From Pseudomonas brassicacearum subsp. brassicacearum (GTDB taxonomy: Bacteria; Pseudomonadota; Gammaproteobacteria; Pseudomonadales; Pseudomonadaceae), in contig NZ_VZPJ01000011.1 of NCBI RefSeq assembly GCF_008801605.1, positions 165,863 to 229,862 of the forward strand: DNA of 64,000 nucleotides, read 5' to 3'. Positions within the stretch are counted from its first letter, which is position 1; every line of letters begins with the position of its first letter. A program made the translations under genes and the position numbers. The notes beneath the pieces were generated by a model that had not been told where the DNA came from, ran no database searches, and was given only the letters and a program-made list of their open reading frames with translations. Below are positions 52,035 to 61,386 of the stretch, piece by piece.

Positions 52035-52901
52035 TCACCGCTGCATCCCCCAGCGCTTCACCGTCACCCGCTCCAGACTGTCGAACACCAGATTCTCCAC
52101 CAGCAACCCGATCAGAATCACCACCGCCAACCCGGCAAAGACCTTGTCGGTGTACAGCTCGTTGCGGTTCTGGAAGATGTACCAACCCAGGCCTCCTTTG
52201 CCGCTGGTGGCGCCGAACACCAGTTCGGCGGCGATCAGGGTACGCCAGGCGAAGGCCCAGCCGATCTTCAGCCCGGCGAGGATCGACGGCAGCGCCGCCG
52301 GAATCAGGATGAACAGCACAAAACGCAGGCCCTTGAGCCCGTAGTTGCGCCCGGCCATGCGCAGCGTTTCCGACACACCGAGAAACCCCGAATACATGTT
52401 CAACGCCAGTGCCCACAGCACCGAATGCACCAGCACGAAAATCAGGCTGTTCTGCCCCAGGCCAAACCACAAGAGGGCCAGCGGCAACAGGGCGATGGCC
52501 GGCAATGGATTGAACATCGACGTCAGGGTGCTGAGCAAGTCGCGACCGAACTGGGTCGACACGGCCAGCGTGGTCAAGCCAAACGCCAGGACGATCCCCA
52601 GCAGATAGCCCTTGAGCAGCACCACCAGGGAAATCCACACCTTGCCCAGCAGCTCGCCGCTGAGCAAACCGTCGTACAACGCGCTGGCGGTCTGCAAGAA
52701 GCTCGGCAGCAGCAGGTCGTTATTCTGGTATCGGGCCACGCCCTCCCACACCAGCGCCAGCAGCAACAGGATCAGGCTTTTGCGCAACCAACCCTGTTGC
52801 CAGAGGCGCTGGCCCAAGGGCAACTCGCGCTCCAGTGGCACGTGGGTCAGGGGTTGCAGATCGACTTCGTACTCTTCGCGCGCAGGCGATAACTGGCTCA
52901 T
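52035..52901 (-). CDS. ABC transporter permease (sulfonate/taurine type)
   Basis: 288 residues with six predicted spans, beginning after an N-terminal cytosolic stretch of about 40 residues. The permease loop contains MAGRNYGLKGLRFVLFILIP and the LAGLKIGWAFAWRTLIAAEL segment, as in SsuC/TauC/NrtB. It forms the membrane channel for a sulfonate-like compound. It is the last of four genes (tauD-like, binding protein, ATPase, permease), 12 bp after the ATPase. Confidence 0.87.
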   Translation of the reverse strand: MSQLSPAREEYEVDLQPLTHVPLERELPLGQRLWQQGWLRKSLILLLLALVWEGVARYQNNDLLLPSFLQTASALYDGLLSGELLGKVWISLVVLLKGYLLGIVLAFGLTTLAVSTQFGRDLLSTLTSMFNPLPAIALLPLALLWFGLGQNSLIFVLVHSVLWALALNMYSGFLGVSETLRMAGRNYGLKGLRFVLFILIPAALPSILAGLKIGWAFAWRTLIAAELVFGATSGKGGLGWYIFQNRNELYTDKVFAGLAVVILIGLLVENLVFDSLERVTVKRWGMQR

Positions 52902-52913
52902 GGAACGCTCCCC

Positions 52914-53774
52914 TTAATACGCGATGCGGATGTCGGTGAAATCCAGCTCACGCTCGATTTCCGGCGACTGGCTTTCATCGAACAGCAACCGATGAATCCG
53001 CCGCGCCGTGTGCTGGAACCCCACGCCGCCGAGGCTGTGCAGATCGTATTGATGGCTGTGGATTTCCGCCCGTACCCTTCCTGGGTGCGGTGACAGCAGC
53101 AGGATGCGATTGCCCACCACCAACGCTTCTTCGATGGAGTGAGTGACGAAAAGCAGGGTGAAACGCACCTCTTCCCAAAGCAGCAGCAACTCTTCCTGCA
53201 TCTTGCGTCGGGTCAGGGCATCGAGGGCGGCGAAGGGCTCGTCCATCAGCAGGATTTTCGGTTGCATCGCCAGCGCTCGGGCAATCGCGACGCGGGCCTT
53301 CATCCCACCGGACAAGGTGTGTGGGTAGGCATCGGCAAACGCCGCCAGGCCGACTTTGTCGAGATAGTGCAGTGCCCGCTCCTCGGCCTCGCGACGCTTA
53401 AGCGTGCCGGATGCCAGCAACGCGAACATCACGTTCTGCTTCACGGTTTTCCAGGGCGGCAGTTGATCGAACTCCTGGAACACCACGATCCGATCCGGTC
53501 CCGGCGCGCTGACAGTCTGGCCTTGCAAACGAATCTCGCCTTCGCACGGCGTGATGAAGCCGCCAATGGCCTTGAGCAAAGTGGACTTGCCGCAGCCCGA
53601 TGGGCCGAGCAGTACGAAACGGTCCGCCGGATCGACTTCGAAACTCACTTGGTGAGTGGCCCGCACCACCCGTTGCGGGGTGCGGTATTCAAGGCTGACA
53701 TTATCCACGGACAACAACGCGGTACCGGTGGAAGTGGGGTTGCTGGCCGCGTGGCCTTGCAAAAGCGCGTTCAT
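52914..53774 (-). CDS. ABC transporter ATP-binding protein (sulfonate/taurine type)
   Basis: 286 residues from ATG 53774, preceded by GGGAGCTGATTG. Walker A is GPSGCGKSTLL, the Q-loop is FQEFDQLPPWKTV, the signature is LSGGMKARVAIARALA, Walker B is ILLMDEPFAALDALTR, and the H-loop is FVTHSIEEA. It drives import with the permease encoded next to it. It starts five bases after the stop codon of the binding-protein gene. Confidence 0.9.
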   Translation of the reverse strand: MNALLQGHAASNPTSTGTALLSVDNVSLEYRTPQRVVRATHQVSFEVDPADRFVLLGPSGCGKSTLLKAIGGFITPCEGEIRLQGQTVSAPGPDRIVVFQEFDQLPPWKTVKQNVMFALLASGTLKRREAEERALHYLDKVGLAAFADAYPHTLSGGMKARVAIARALAMQPKILLMDEPFAALDALTRRKMQEELLLLWEEVRFTLLFVTHSIEEALVVGNRILLLSPHPGRVRAEIHSHQYDLHSLGGVGFQHTARRIHRLLFDESQSPEIERELDFTDIRIAY

Positions 53775-53779
53775 GACAA

Positions 53780-54802
53780 TCAGCTCCCCTGCAGCGGTTT
53801 GGCGTCCTGGAAGAAATAATCTTCCCACGACGCCGGTTTGTTCTTGATCGCGCCGACGCGGTAGAGGAACTCGGCCAGCGGGTAGGTATTTTTCGGGCTG
53901 ACGGTAAATTCGATCTGCGGGTTGTCGATGATCTTCAGCAACGTCGCCCGGTCGATCTTGGCCTTGGTTACCCGCAGGTAAGTGTCCGCCGCCGCGCCTT
54001 TGTCCTTCTGAGCGAATTCGGCCGCTTCGGTCAGCGCCTCGACGAATGCCTTGTAGGTTTTCGGGTTTTCATCGCGGAATTTCTCGGTGGCGAACAGCAC
54101 CGTGGGCGAATTCGGCCCGAGCACGTCATAGGAGTTGAGCACCACGTGGACGTTGGGGTTTTGCAGGGCCTGATCCTGGAACGGCGGGTTGGAAAAGTGC
54201 CCGGTCAACTCGGTGCCGCCGGCAATCAACGCCGCCGTGGCGTCCGGATGCGGAACCGCCAGGGTGTACTTGTCGAGGCGATTGAAGTCCTTGTCGCCCC
54301 ACTGTTTCGCGGCGGCGTATTGCAGCAAACGCGACTGCACCGAAACGCCCACCGCCGGCACCGCGATGCGGTCCTGCTCGGTGAAGTCGGCGATGGTCTT
54401 GACGTTCGGGTTGTTGCTCAACAGGTAATAAGGGAAGTTGCCCAGGGAGGCCACGGCCTTGACGTTCTGTTTGCCGCGGGTGCGGTCCCAGACCGTCAGC
54501 AACGGCCCGACGCCGGCCCCGGCAATATCGATAGAGCCCGACAGCAACGCATCGTTGACCGCCGCGCCGCCCGACAATTGGGTCCAGTCGACCTTTATCT
54601 CGATGCCCTCCTGTTTGCCGTATTTTTCGATCAATTGTTGATCGCGGACCACGTTCAGCAACAGGTAAACGATGCCGAACTGCTCGGCGATACGAATCTC
54701 GCCCTCGGCGTGGGCGCTGGCCGGCGCGACCAGGCTGCCGGCCAGCAAGCTGAACCCCAGGCCGATGGCGGCCAGCGGTGCAAAAGCAATGCGTTTGGAC
54801 AT
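53780..54802 (-). CDS. Sulfonate/taurine-type periplasmic binding protein
   Basis: 340 residues with a cleavable signal ending PASAHA at about residue 32. Mature protein features are IRIAEQFGIVYLLLNVVRDQ, DWTQLSGGAAVNDALLSGSI and IDIAGAGVGPLLT, the SsuA/TauA-like pattern. It delivers the ligand to the permease/ATPase pair. The TauD-family dioxygenase gene upstream (37 bp away) suggests that an organosulfonate is the ligand. The exact compound cannot be stated. Confidence 0.85.
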   Translation of the reverse strand: MSKRIAFAPLAAIGLGFSLLAGSLVAPASAHAEGEIRIAEQFGIVYLLLNVVRDQQLIEKYGKQEGIEIKVDWTQLSGGAAVNDALLSGSIDIAGAGVGPLLTVWDRTRGKQNVKAVASLGNFPYYLLSNNPNVKTIADFTEQDRIAVPAVGVSVQSRLLQYAAAKQWGDKDFNRLDKYTLAVPHPDATAALIAGGTELTGHFSNPPFQDQALQNPNVHVVLNSYDVLGPNSPTVLFATEKFRDENPKTYKAFVEALTEAAEFAQKDKGAAADTYLRVTKAKIDRATLLKIIDNPQIEFTVSPKNTYPLAEFLYRVGAIKNKPASWEDYFFQDAKPLQGS

Positions 54803-54839
54803 GGAGATTCTCCGGGCTCTTTGCGCGAGGCGCAGCCGA

Positions 54840-55742
54840 TCAGAAAGGGGCGTCGCCCTGGATGGTGGTGCGATACAGCTTGCGGCGCAGATGACTCGGG
54901 CAACCGGCGGCCAAGTGGATCAGCGAGCGGTTGTCCCAGAACACCAGGTCATGGGGCTGCCATTGATGGCGATAGATGTTCTGCGGCAGCACGCTGTGGG
55001 CATACAGTTCGGCCAGCAGCGCTGCGCTTTCGTCCTCCGGCAGACCGACGATGCGGGTGGTGAACCCCTCGCTGACGAACAACGCCTTGCGCCCGGTTTC
55101 CGGGTGGGTGCGTACGATCGGATGCACCACTTCGGCGACCTGGGCCAGTTGCTCCGGCGTGAGCGTCGGGCGCCAGTTGCCTTCGAATTTGGTTTCGCTG
55201 TAGCGCGCCGTGTAGGAGTGCGCCGCCGAACGGCCTTCCACGGCTTTACGCAGCGCTTCGGGCAGAGCGTCCCAGGCTTTGTGCATGTCGGCGAACAGCG
55301 TGTCGCCGCCTTCGCTCGGCAGTTCCTGGGCGTGGAGCATCGAGCCGAGGCTGGGCAGTTCTTTATAGGAGAGGTCCGAATGCCAGAACTTGCCAGCATC
55401 GCCGAGACCGACGGATTGGCCGTTTTCGATGATGTTGGAGACGATGAGGATTTCCGGATGTCCGGCCAACAGGAACTGCTTGAGCACATGGATCTGCAGC
55501 ACGCCAAAACGACGGCTGAAGGCGATCTGTTGTTCCGGGGTGATGCGTTGGTCGCGGAACACCACGACGTGATAGTCCAGGTGTGCGCGGTGGATGCGGG
55601 CGAAATCCTGGTCGTTGACCGGTCGGGACAGGTCCAGCCCGACGATTTCGGCGCCTACGGCATCGCGCAACGGACGGATTTCGAACGACTGCGGGGCAAT
55701 GTTCGCGATAGGTGAATCTGGAGAATAAGAGACGGCTGACAT
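54840..55742 (-). CDS. TauD/TfdA-family 2-oxoglutarate dioxygenase
   Basis: 300 residues. Metal ligands are His and Asp in KFWHSDLSYKELP, with the distal His in NRSLIHLAAG. Arg in SHLRRKLYRTTIQG would bind 2-oxoglutarate. Family members oxidise taurine or other organosulfonates and sulfate esters, releasing sulfite or sulfate as sulfur source. It is the first gene of the transporter operon, preceded by a TTATTC-n-TTAA element about 150 bp upstream. Confidence 0.88.
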   Translation of the reverse strand: MSAVSYSPDSPIANIAPQSFEIRPLRDAVGAEIVGLDLSRPVNDQDFARIHRAHLDYHVVVFRDQRITPEQQIAFSRRFGVLQIHVLKQFLLAGHPEILIVSNIIENGQSVGLGDAGKFWHSDLSYKELPSLGSMLHAQELPSEGGDTLFADMHKAWDALPEALRKAVEGRSAAHSYTARYSETKFEGNWRPTLTPEQLAQVAEVVHPIVRTHPETGRKALFVSEGFTTRIVGLPEDESAALLAELYAHSVLPQNIYRHQWQPHDLVFWDNRSLIHLAAGCPSHLRRKLYRTTIQGDAPF

Positions 55743-55890
55743 ACATCACTCCCACGCACAGCGCGCTTGAACAGGCGCGCAATCGATCAAAACTCACGGC
55801 GTTACCGTGTTGGTTTGTGTCGTGCGGCGCGCCGATTGGTCGGCAGGTACGCAGGGGGATGACTTTAAAGGCATAAGAACAGTAATTTAA

Positions 55891-55907
55891 ATACCGTTAA
55901 CGAATAA
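55891..55907 (-). promoter_or_regulatory. Candidate sulfur-control element upstream of the TauD-type operon
   Basis: The minus strand reads TTATTCGTTAACGGTAT and continues into AT-rich DNA. It has a CGTTAACG core and shares TTATTC-n-TTAA with the element at 26676-26692. The context of sulfonate use suggests CysB or a related sulfur regulator; this is inference. Confidence 0.5.
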
Positions 55908-55937
55908 CGATATGACCTGGAGTTTTGCACCGCACCG

Positions 55938-56016
55938 CTGTGGGAGCAAGGCTTGCCCGCGATGAAGACAACGCGATCCGAGGCGCCTGTTTAGCGAGCA
56001 AGCTTTGCCCCCACAC
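55938..56016. repeat. Inverted REP pair, degenerate
   Basis: CTGTGGGAGCAAGGCTTGCC at the left and GCGAGCAAGCTTTGCCCCCA at the right, between the sulfonate operon promoter and the lapC end. Confidence 0.75.
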
Positions 56017-56055
56017 ATGGGAATGTAGCCAAGGATGCTCTGCGCTCCGAAAAGC

Positions 56056-56101
56056 GTGACGCGGAGCGTCACAGGAGGCATTCCCACGCGGAGCGTGGGA
56101 A
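56056..56101. repeat. Two adjacent GCG-GGA-GCG hairpins
   Basis: GTGACGC-GGA-GCGTCAC (56056-56072) and TTCCCACGC-GGA-GCGTGGGAA (56081-56101) are separated by eight bases. This fourth repeat type is common in fluorescent pseudomonads and may end the lapEBC transcript. Confidence 0.8.
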
Positions 56102-56127
56102 CGATCAACCAACGATCAACCAGGGCG

Positions 56128-57495
56128 CTACCGCTCGTGCAACGCCTCGGACCGGGCCTTGATGATGGGCTTGAGCAGGTAGCTGAGCACGGTTTTCTTG
56201 CCGGTGATGATGTCCACCGACGCCACCATGCCCGGAATGATCAGCAGCGGTTTTTCATCGGTGCCCAGGTGGCTGCGTTCGGTGCGCAGCTTGATGACGT
56301 AGTAGGTGGTTTTCTTGTCTTCATCGGTGATGGTGTCGGCGCCGATCTGTTCCAGCTTGGCTTTCATCCCGCCGTAGATGGTGTAGTCGTACGCGGTGAA
56401 TTTCACCGTGGCGTCCTGGCCGGGGTGCAGGAAGGCGATGTCCTGAGGACGGATTTTCGCTTCCACCAGGATGGTGTCGTCCAGCGGCACGATTTCCACC
56501 AGGTCGCTGCCGGGCTGGATCACGCCGCCGATGGTGTTCACCAGCAACTTGTTGACGATGCCGCGCACGGGCGACGTCACCAGGGTCCGGCTCACCCGAT
56601 CTTCCAGGGCTTTGCCAGTGGCCTGGGCCTTGTTCAGGTCGGTGCGAGCTTCGTTGAGCTGCGTCAAGGCTTCGCTGCGGAACTTGCCACGGGTCTCGTC
56701 GATCTTGCGCTGTACTTCCTTGATCGCCGATTCGGCACGCGGGATCGCCAACGTCGTGGCGTCCAGTTGCCCACGGGTCTCGACCTCGGCGCGCTTGAGC
56801 CGCAGCACTTCCACTGGCGACACCGCGCCCTGTGCCACCAGCGGCTCGGACATGTTGATTTCCTGGCGTTGCAGCGCCAGGCCGGAGCGGTACTGCGCCT
56901 GCTTGGACACGAATTCGCGCAGTTCCTGCTGGCGCTGGATCAACTGCTCCTGCAAGCCGCCGATTTCATCGTGCAACTGCTGGCGGCGGCTGAGGTACAG
57001 CGACTCCTCGCTGGCGGCCTGGCCCGGCACCGCCTTGAGCACATCGGCCGGGAAGTTGAGCGGCCGGTCGTCGACCTCGGCACTCAGGCGCTCGACCCGC
57101 AACAGCATGGACAGGCGATCGGCCTCGGTTTCGCCGACGTTGGAGACAAACCGGGTGTCGTCCAGGCGAATCAACGACGCGCCGGCATCGACGATCTGCC
57201 CTTCCTTTACGAACAGCTCGGCGACGATGCCGCCTTCCAGGTTCTGGATCTTCTGGATCTTGGACGATGGGATCGCCTTGCCGTCGCCCTTGGTCACTTC
57301 GTCGATCTCGGCGAAGTTGGCCCACAGCATCAGGAACACAAAGAAGCCGATGATGCCCCAGATCGTCAAACGCACCACCCGCGGAGCGTCCTCGATCAGG
57401 GCTTTGTTGACCTCGGGCAGCGGTTGGCCGTGCAGCGAGTCGGAACCTTTGAAATAACGGCCCACCGCGCCCTTGAAACCGGATTTAAGCAACAC
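56128..57495 (-). CDS. lapC: Membrane-fusion protein LapC (HlyD family)
   Basis: 455 residues from GTG 57495, overlapping the lapB end by 11 bp. A single membrane helix lies near 43-62 (LTIWGIIGFFVFLMLW), followed by the HlyD/PrtE-type periplasmic region: KIQKIQNLEGGIVAELFVKE, a long coiled coil (about 140-310), and the C-terminal barrel ending GKKTVLSYLLKPIIKARSEA. It bridges the LapB ATPase and the LapE channel for type I secretion of LapA. Order and sequence match the known lapEBC operon. Confidence 0.93.
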   Translation of the reverse strand: MLLKSGFKGAVGRYFKGSDSLHGQPLPEVNKALIEDAPRVVRLTIWGIIGFFVFLMLWANFAEIDEVTKGDGKAIPSSKIQKIQNLEGGIVAELFVKEGQIVDAGASLIRLDDTRFVSNVGETEADRLSMLLRVERLSAEVDDRPLNFPADVLKAVPGQAASEESLYLSRRQQLHDEIGGLQEQLIQRQQELREFVSKQAQYRSGLALQRQEINMSEPLVAQGAVSPVEVLRLKRAEVETRGQLDATTLAIPRAESAIKEVQRKIDETRGKFRSEALTQLNEARTDLNKAQATGKALEDRVSRTLVTSPVRGIVNKLLVNTIGGVIQPGSDLVEIVPLDDTILVEAKIRPQDIAFLHPGQDATVKFTAYDYTIYGGMKAKLEQIGADTITDEDKKTTYYVIKLRTERSHLGTDEKPLLIIPGMVASVDIITGKKTVLSYLLKPIIKARSEALHER

Positions 57496-59650
57496 TGATC
57501 TGCCCCTTCTTCAACGCTTCCATGACAGCGGCTTTCGGGCCGTCGGCGAGGATCTGTCCACGGTCGATCACCAACAGGCGGTCCACCAGCGACAGCAAGG
57601 ATGCACGGTGCGTCACCAGCAACACGGTCTTGTTTTCCACCACGGCAGCCAAGCGCTGTTTCAAGCGTTCTTCACCGGTGTTGTCCATGGCGCTGGTGGG
57701 TTCGTCCAACAACAGGATGGGCGGGTTGAGCAGCAGCGCGCGGGCCAGGGCGACGTTCTGGCGCTGACCACCGGACAGGTTCTGTCCGCGCTCACCGACT
57801 TGCAGTTCATAGCCTTGCGGATGCAGGCGGGCAAATTCATGCACGCCCGCCAGTTCAGCGGCCTGGAGCACCAGTTCATCTTCGACGTAACGGGCGCCGG
57901 AGGTCAGGTTGTCCCGCAGGGTACCGGCCAGCAGCTGGATGTCCTGGGGCACGTAGCCAATGTTGTAGCGCAGCTCGCTGACGTCGATCTGGCGGATGTC
58001 CACGCCGTCCACCAGCAAGGCGCCGTCGTCGGGTTGGTAAAGCCCCACCAGCAACTTGGCCAGGGAACTCTTGCCCGAGCCGCTGCGGCCAATGATGCCG
58101 ATTTTCTCGCCCGGCTTGATCACCAGGTTGATGTTCTTCAGCGCGGGGTTCTGCTGGTTCGGATAAGTGAAATTCAACTGACGGCATTCGACGGCACCCT
58201 GCAGGACCTTGCGGCTCAGGGGGCGCTCGTCGAAATTGCGCTCTTGGGGCAGCTCCATCATCTGGTCGACGGACGTCATGGTCACCCGCGCCTGTTGGTA
58301 GCGGGTCAGCAGGCCCGACAGCGAAGCCAACGGGCTGAGGGCGCGACCGCTGAGCATGTAGCAGGCAACCAGCCCACCCATGCTCAGGCTACCGGCGATG
58401 ATCAGGTAAACGCCGAAGACGATCATGACCACCCCGGCCAGTTGCTGGATCAGCAAGGTGATGTTCATTGCCAGGCCGGACAGCATCTTCACCCGCAGTT
58501 CGAGGCGGCTGAGGGTGCCGATGGTCTGTTCCCACTGGTATTGGCGTTCGCTCTCGGCGTTGTTGACCTTCACCGCGTCCAGGCCGGCCAGGGTTTCGAT
58601 CAGGCTGGATTGGCGCTCGGCGCCCAAGGCCATGGTTCGCTCCATGGTCGCCACCAAAGGCTTCTGCAGCGCATAGCCGATCAGCAGGGCAATCGGGAAC
58701 GCCAGCACCGGAATCCACACCAGGTGCCCGCCGATAATCGCGATGACCATGAAGATCAGCAGGGTGAACGGCAGGTCGATCAGGCTGGTGAGGGTCAGCG
58801 AAGCAAGGAAGTCCCGCAGGCTCTGGAACTCATGGATGTTCTGGGCAAAGCTGCCGACCCGCGCCGGGCGGTATTTCATGGACATGCCGACGATGCGCTC
58901 GAACAGCGTCGCCGAGATGATCAGGTCGGTTTTCTTGCCCGCCAGGTCCAGGCACAGGCTGCGCAGCATCTTGAGGATCAGGTCGAAGACATAGGCGCCG
59001 GTGATACCAACGGCCAATACCCACAGAGTCGATTCGGCCTGGTTCGGCACCACGCGGTCGTAGACGTTCATCACGAACAGCGGCGCGGCCATGGCGATGA
59101 TGTTGATCAGCAGGCTCGCCGCGATGGCATCGGCGTACAGCCAGCGGGACCGTTTGAGGGTGTCGCGAAACCACGAACGCGCCCGAGGGATCAGCGTGCC
59201 GTGGTTAACGTCAAATTTATGCTGCGGCTGGGCGAAGAACACCTTGCCGCTGTAGTCATCGGCCAGCAGTTCACGGCTGATGGTCACCTCACCGCCGTCG
59301 CTTTCGCTGAGCAGCAACCGCGCCTGGTCGTCGCCAACCCAGCCCAGCAGCACGGCACTGCGGCCGTCCTTGAGCAACAACAGCGCTGGCATGGCGATGG
59401 TCGGGATCTGCTCGAGCTTGCGTTGCAGCACCCGACCTTGCAGACCGGCACGGGCCGCCGCGCGCGACAATAATTCGACGCTCAGCCGCTGCTTGGGCAG
59501 CGGCAGGCCGGTGGTGAGCATCGCCGCGCTGGCCGGCTTCTGATGCAGCATGCAGAGCGCCAGCAAGCCGTCCAGCAGCGGGTCGTCGTGCAGCGTGCGC
59601 GGGTCATGAACTAGTTCGACTGGACTGACTTCTGATTCCACGCTCGGCAC
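57485..59650 (-). CDS. lapB: Type I secretion ABC transporter LapB
   Basis: 721 residues from GTG 59650; GTG 59641 would give 718. An N-terminal C39-like domain without an evident catalytic site (1-140) serves substrate docking in the family. A six-span membrane domain follows, and then the ATPase: Walker A GRSGSGKSSL, signature NLSGGQRQNVALARAL, Walker B ILLLDEPTSAMD, and switch His in LLVTHRASLLS. It energises export of LapA. It lies between lapE (28 bp upstream) and lapC. Confidence 0.94.
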   Translation of the reverse strand: MPSVESEVSPVELVHDPRTLHDDPLLDGLLALCMLHQKPASAAMLTTGLPLPKQRLSVELLSRAAARAGLQGRVLQRKLEQIPTIAMPALLLLKDGRSAVLLGWVGDDQARLLLSESDGGEVTISRELLADDYSGKVFFAQPQHKFDVNHGTLIPRARSWFRDTLKRSRWLYADAIAASLLINIIAMAAPLFVMNVYDRVVPNQAESTLWVLAVGITGAYVFDLILKMLRSLCLDLAGKKTDLIISATLFERIVGMSMKYRPARVGSFAQNIHEFQSLRDFLASLTLTSLIDLPFTLLIFMVIAIIGGHLVWIPVLAFPIALLIGYALQKPLVATMERTMALGAERQSSLIETLAGLDAVKVNNAESERQYQWEQTIGTLSRLELRVKMLSGLAMNITLLIQQLAGVVMIVFGVYLIIAGSLSMGGLVACYMLSGRALSPLASLSGLLTRYQQARVTMTSVDQMMELPQERNFDERPLSRKVLQGAVECRQLNFTYPNQQNPALKNINLVIKPGEKIGIIGRSGSGKSSLAKLLVGLYQPDDGALLVDGVDIRQIDVSELRYNIGYVPQDIQLLAGTLRDNLTSGARYVEDELVLQAAELAGVHEFARLHPQGYELQVGERGQNLSGGQRQNVALARALLLNPPILLLDEPTSAMDNTGEERLKQRLAAVVENKTVLLVTHRASLLSLVDRLLVIDRGQILADGPKAAVMEALKKGQISVA

Positions 59651-59678
59651 TCTGACTGATTAAAACGGGTGGTAGGAC

Positions 59679-61028
59679 TCAATTCATCCCAGGCAACTGG
59701 ACCTTGGGCTTCATGTCGTTCTGCACAACCGATGCCAACGGCGCGACCACACCCTGGCTTTTCAACAGCTGGCCCATGGTTGCCTTGATCCGGTACTGGG
59801 TGAACAGCTGCACATTCTTGATTTCCGCCAGGCGACGGGAAGCGCTGAACAGCTCGTTTTCGCTGTCGAGCAAGTCGAGCAGGGTCCGCTCGCCGAGGCT
59901 GAACTGCTTCTGGTAGGCGGTGCGCACGTTAGCGCTGCGATCCACGTATTGCTGGGCGACCGGCACCTGGGCATTGGCGTTGTTCAAGGCGTTCCAGGCC
60001 AGGCCCAGCTCTTCGTTCAACTGGCGCAGCGCGTTGTTGCGAATGTCCAGGGCCTGGTTGGACAGGTACGACTTGGATTCCAGGTCCGCCTTGTTGCTGC
60101 CGCCGGCATACAGGTTGAAACGCATGCGCAGCATGGCTTGCCATTCATTGTTGTGACCGTTCTGGCCGTCCAGGTCGTTGTCGGCAGTGCGGCCCAGCTC
60201 GGCGTCGAAGCGTGGGTAGAAGCTCGACTTGGCTGCTTCGTACTGCTGCTCGGCAGCGGCGATGTCGGCTTCGGCCGAACGCAGCACCGGGCTGTTTTCC
60301 AGCATCTGGGCACGGGCTTCGGTCAGGTTGGCCGGCAGCAACGCCAGAAAATCAGCAGGACGTTCCAGTTGATCGGGCAGTTGTCCAACGGCGCTGAGGT
60401 AGTTGGTCTCGGCATCGGCCAGGTTGGTTTGTTCGGTGATCAGGTTGTTGCGGGCCTGAGCCATGCGCGCTTCGGCCTGGTCCAGGTCGGCGCCGCTGCC
60501 CACGCCGCGGGAAGTACGCAGCTTGATCTGGTCGAAGATGCGCTCGTGGCTCTTGAGGTTTTCCTCGGCCAGGCGCACGAACTCGCGACGGGTCAGCACG
60601 TCCAGGTAGACCTGGGCCACTGTCAACCCGGTGCGCTCGGACGCGTCCAGCAACGAGTAGGCACGGGCATTGACGGTGGCTTGCTGACGCCCCACTTCGC
60701 TGGACGTCGCAAAACCGTCAAAAACCATTTGCGACAGGCGCAGGCTCGACTCGCTACGGTTCAGGGTTTCCCAATGATTGGTCCCGCCCGACCGGGTGGT
60801 GACGCTGTCGGTGCCTTCACGGCCGTATCCGGCTGCAAGGTCCACTCTAGGCAGGTAGCCGCCCTTGGCCGCCTTGAGTTGGTAATCCGCCGCGAGGCGA
60901 CTGTTCACGCCAGCCTGGATTTCAGGATGGACATCCAGCGCCTGTTGCATGGCCTGCGGCAAGGTTTGTGCTTGTACGAAACTGGCGGCGAGAGCAAAGG
61001 GTAAAGCCTTGAACAGGTACAGACGCAT
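59679..61028 (-). CDS. lapE: Outer-membrane TolC-family channel LapE
   Basis: 449 residues from ATG 61028 (MRLYLFKALPFALAASFVQA, a cleavable signal), with AGGAAG upstream; a longer frame exists but lacks a signal at its start. TolC-type features are TLPQAMQQALDVHPEIQAG, the GTNHWETLNRSESSLRLSQM strand region, and a second repeat half with LYAGGSNKADLESKSYLSNQ. In the Lap system it is the outer-membrane channel in which the LapA retention module stays plugged. First gene of lapEBC, divergent from lapA. Confidence 0.93.
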   Translation of the reverse strand: MRLYLFKALPFALAASFVQAQTLPQAMQQALDVHPEIQAGVNSRLAADYQLKAAKGGYLPRVDLAAGYGREGTDSVTTRSGGTNHWETLNRSESSLRLSQMVFDGFATSSEVGRQQATVNARAYSLLDASERTGLTVAQVYLDVLTRREFVRLAEENLKSHERIFDQIKLRTSRGVGSGADLDQAEARMAQARNNLITEQTNLADAETNYLSAVGQLPDQLERPADFLALLPANLTEARAQMLENSPVLRSAEADIAAAEQQYEAAKSSFYPRFDAELGRTADNDLDGQNGHNNEWQAMLRMRFNLYAGGSNKADLESKSYLSNQALDIRNNALRQLNEELGLAWNALNNANAQVPVAQQYVDRSANVRTAYQKQFSLGERTLLDLLDSENELFSASRRLAEIKNVQLFTQYRIKATMGQLLKSQGVVAPLASVVQNDMKPKVQLPGMN

Positions 61029-61219
61029 GATGGATTTCTTCCTGAAACACTTGTCTTGGATCACAGCGAAACGTGGCGCTGCATCGGATGATGGCAACCG
61101 GAATGACCGTATGTCGGAAAGTTCAAAACAGGAGCTGGAACACGCACTGAAAGAACAGGTCGCCGCTTAAATATCAATGTGACATTACCTCGGCGATTGT
61201 TTAGGATGGCCGGCAGAAG

Positions 61220-61233
61220 GTCAATAGTTTGGC
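61220..61233 (+). promoter_or_regulatory. Candidate FleQ box in the lapE-lapA intergenic region
   Basis: GTCAATAGTTTGGC matches 11 of 14 positions of the FleQ consensus GTCAATAAATTGAC as I know it. FleQ controls lapA in P. putida. The 358-bp divergent region is AT-rich and also has a TTGACA (61269-61274) that could be a -35 element for lapA. Confidence 0.4.
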
Positions 61234-61386
61234 ACAAACAAAATAATTGAGAAAACACAGCCAAAATATTGACATGTAAAAGCGTCAAATAACCTTACTT
61301 TGTGAACATGTACGTCCAGACCGCTGCAGCCTACAAGCTGACGGGTCCATGGAAGTCTACTGAGCGTGACACCCGGAGAGTCTTCA

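Noticed and set aside
57473..59473. 666-residue open frame antisense to lapB
   Set aside because: Antisense artefact; LapB motifs are complete on the other strand.
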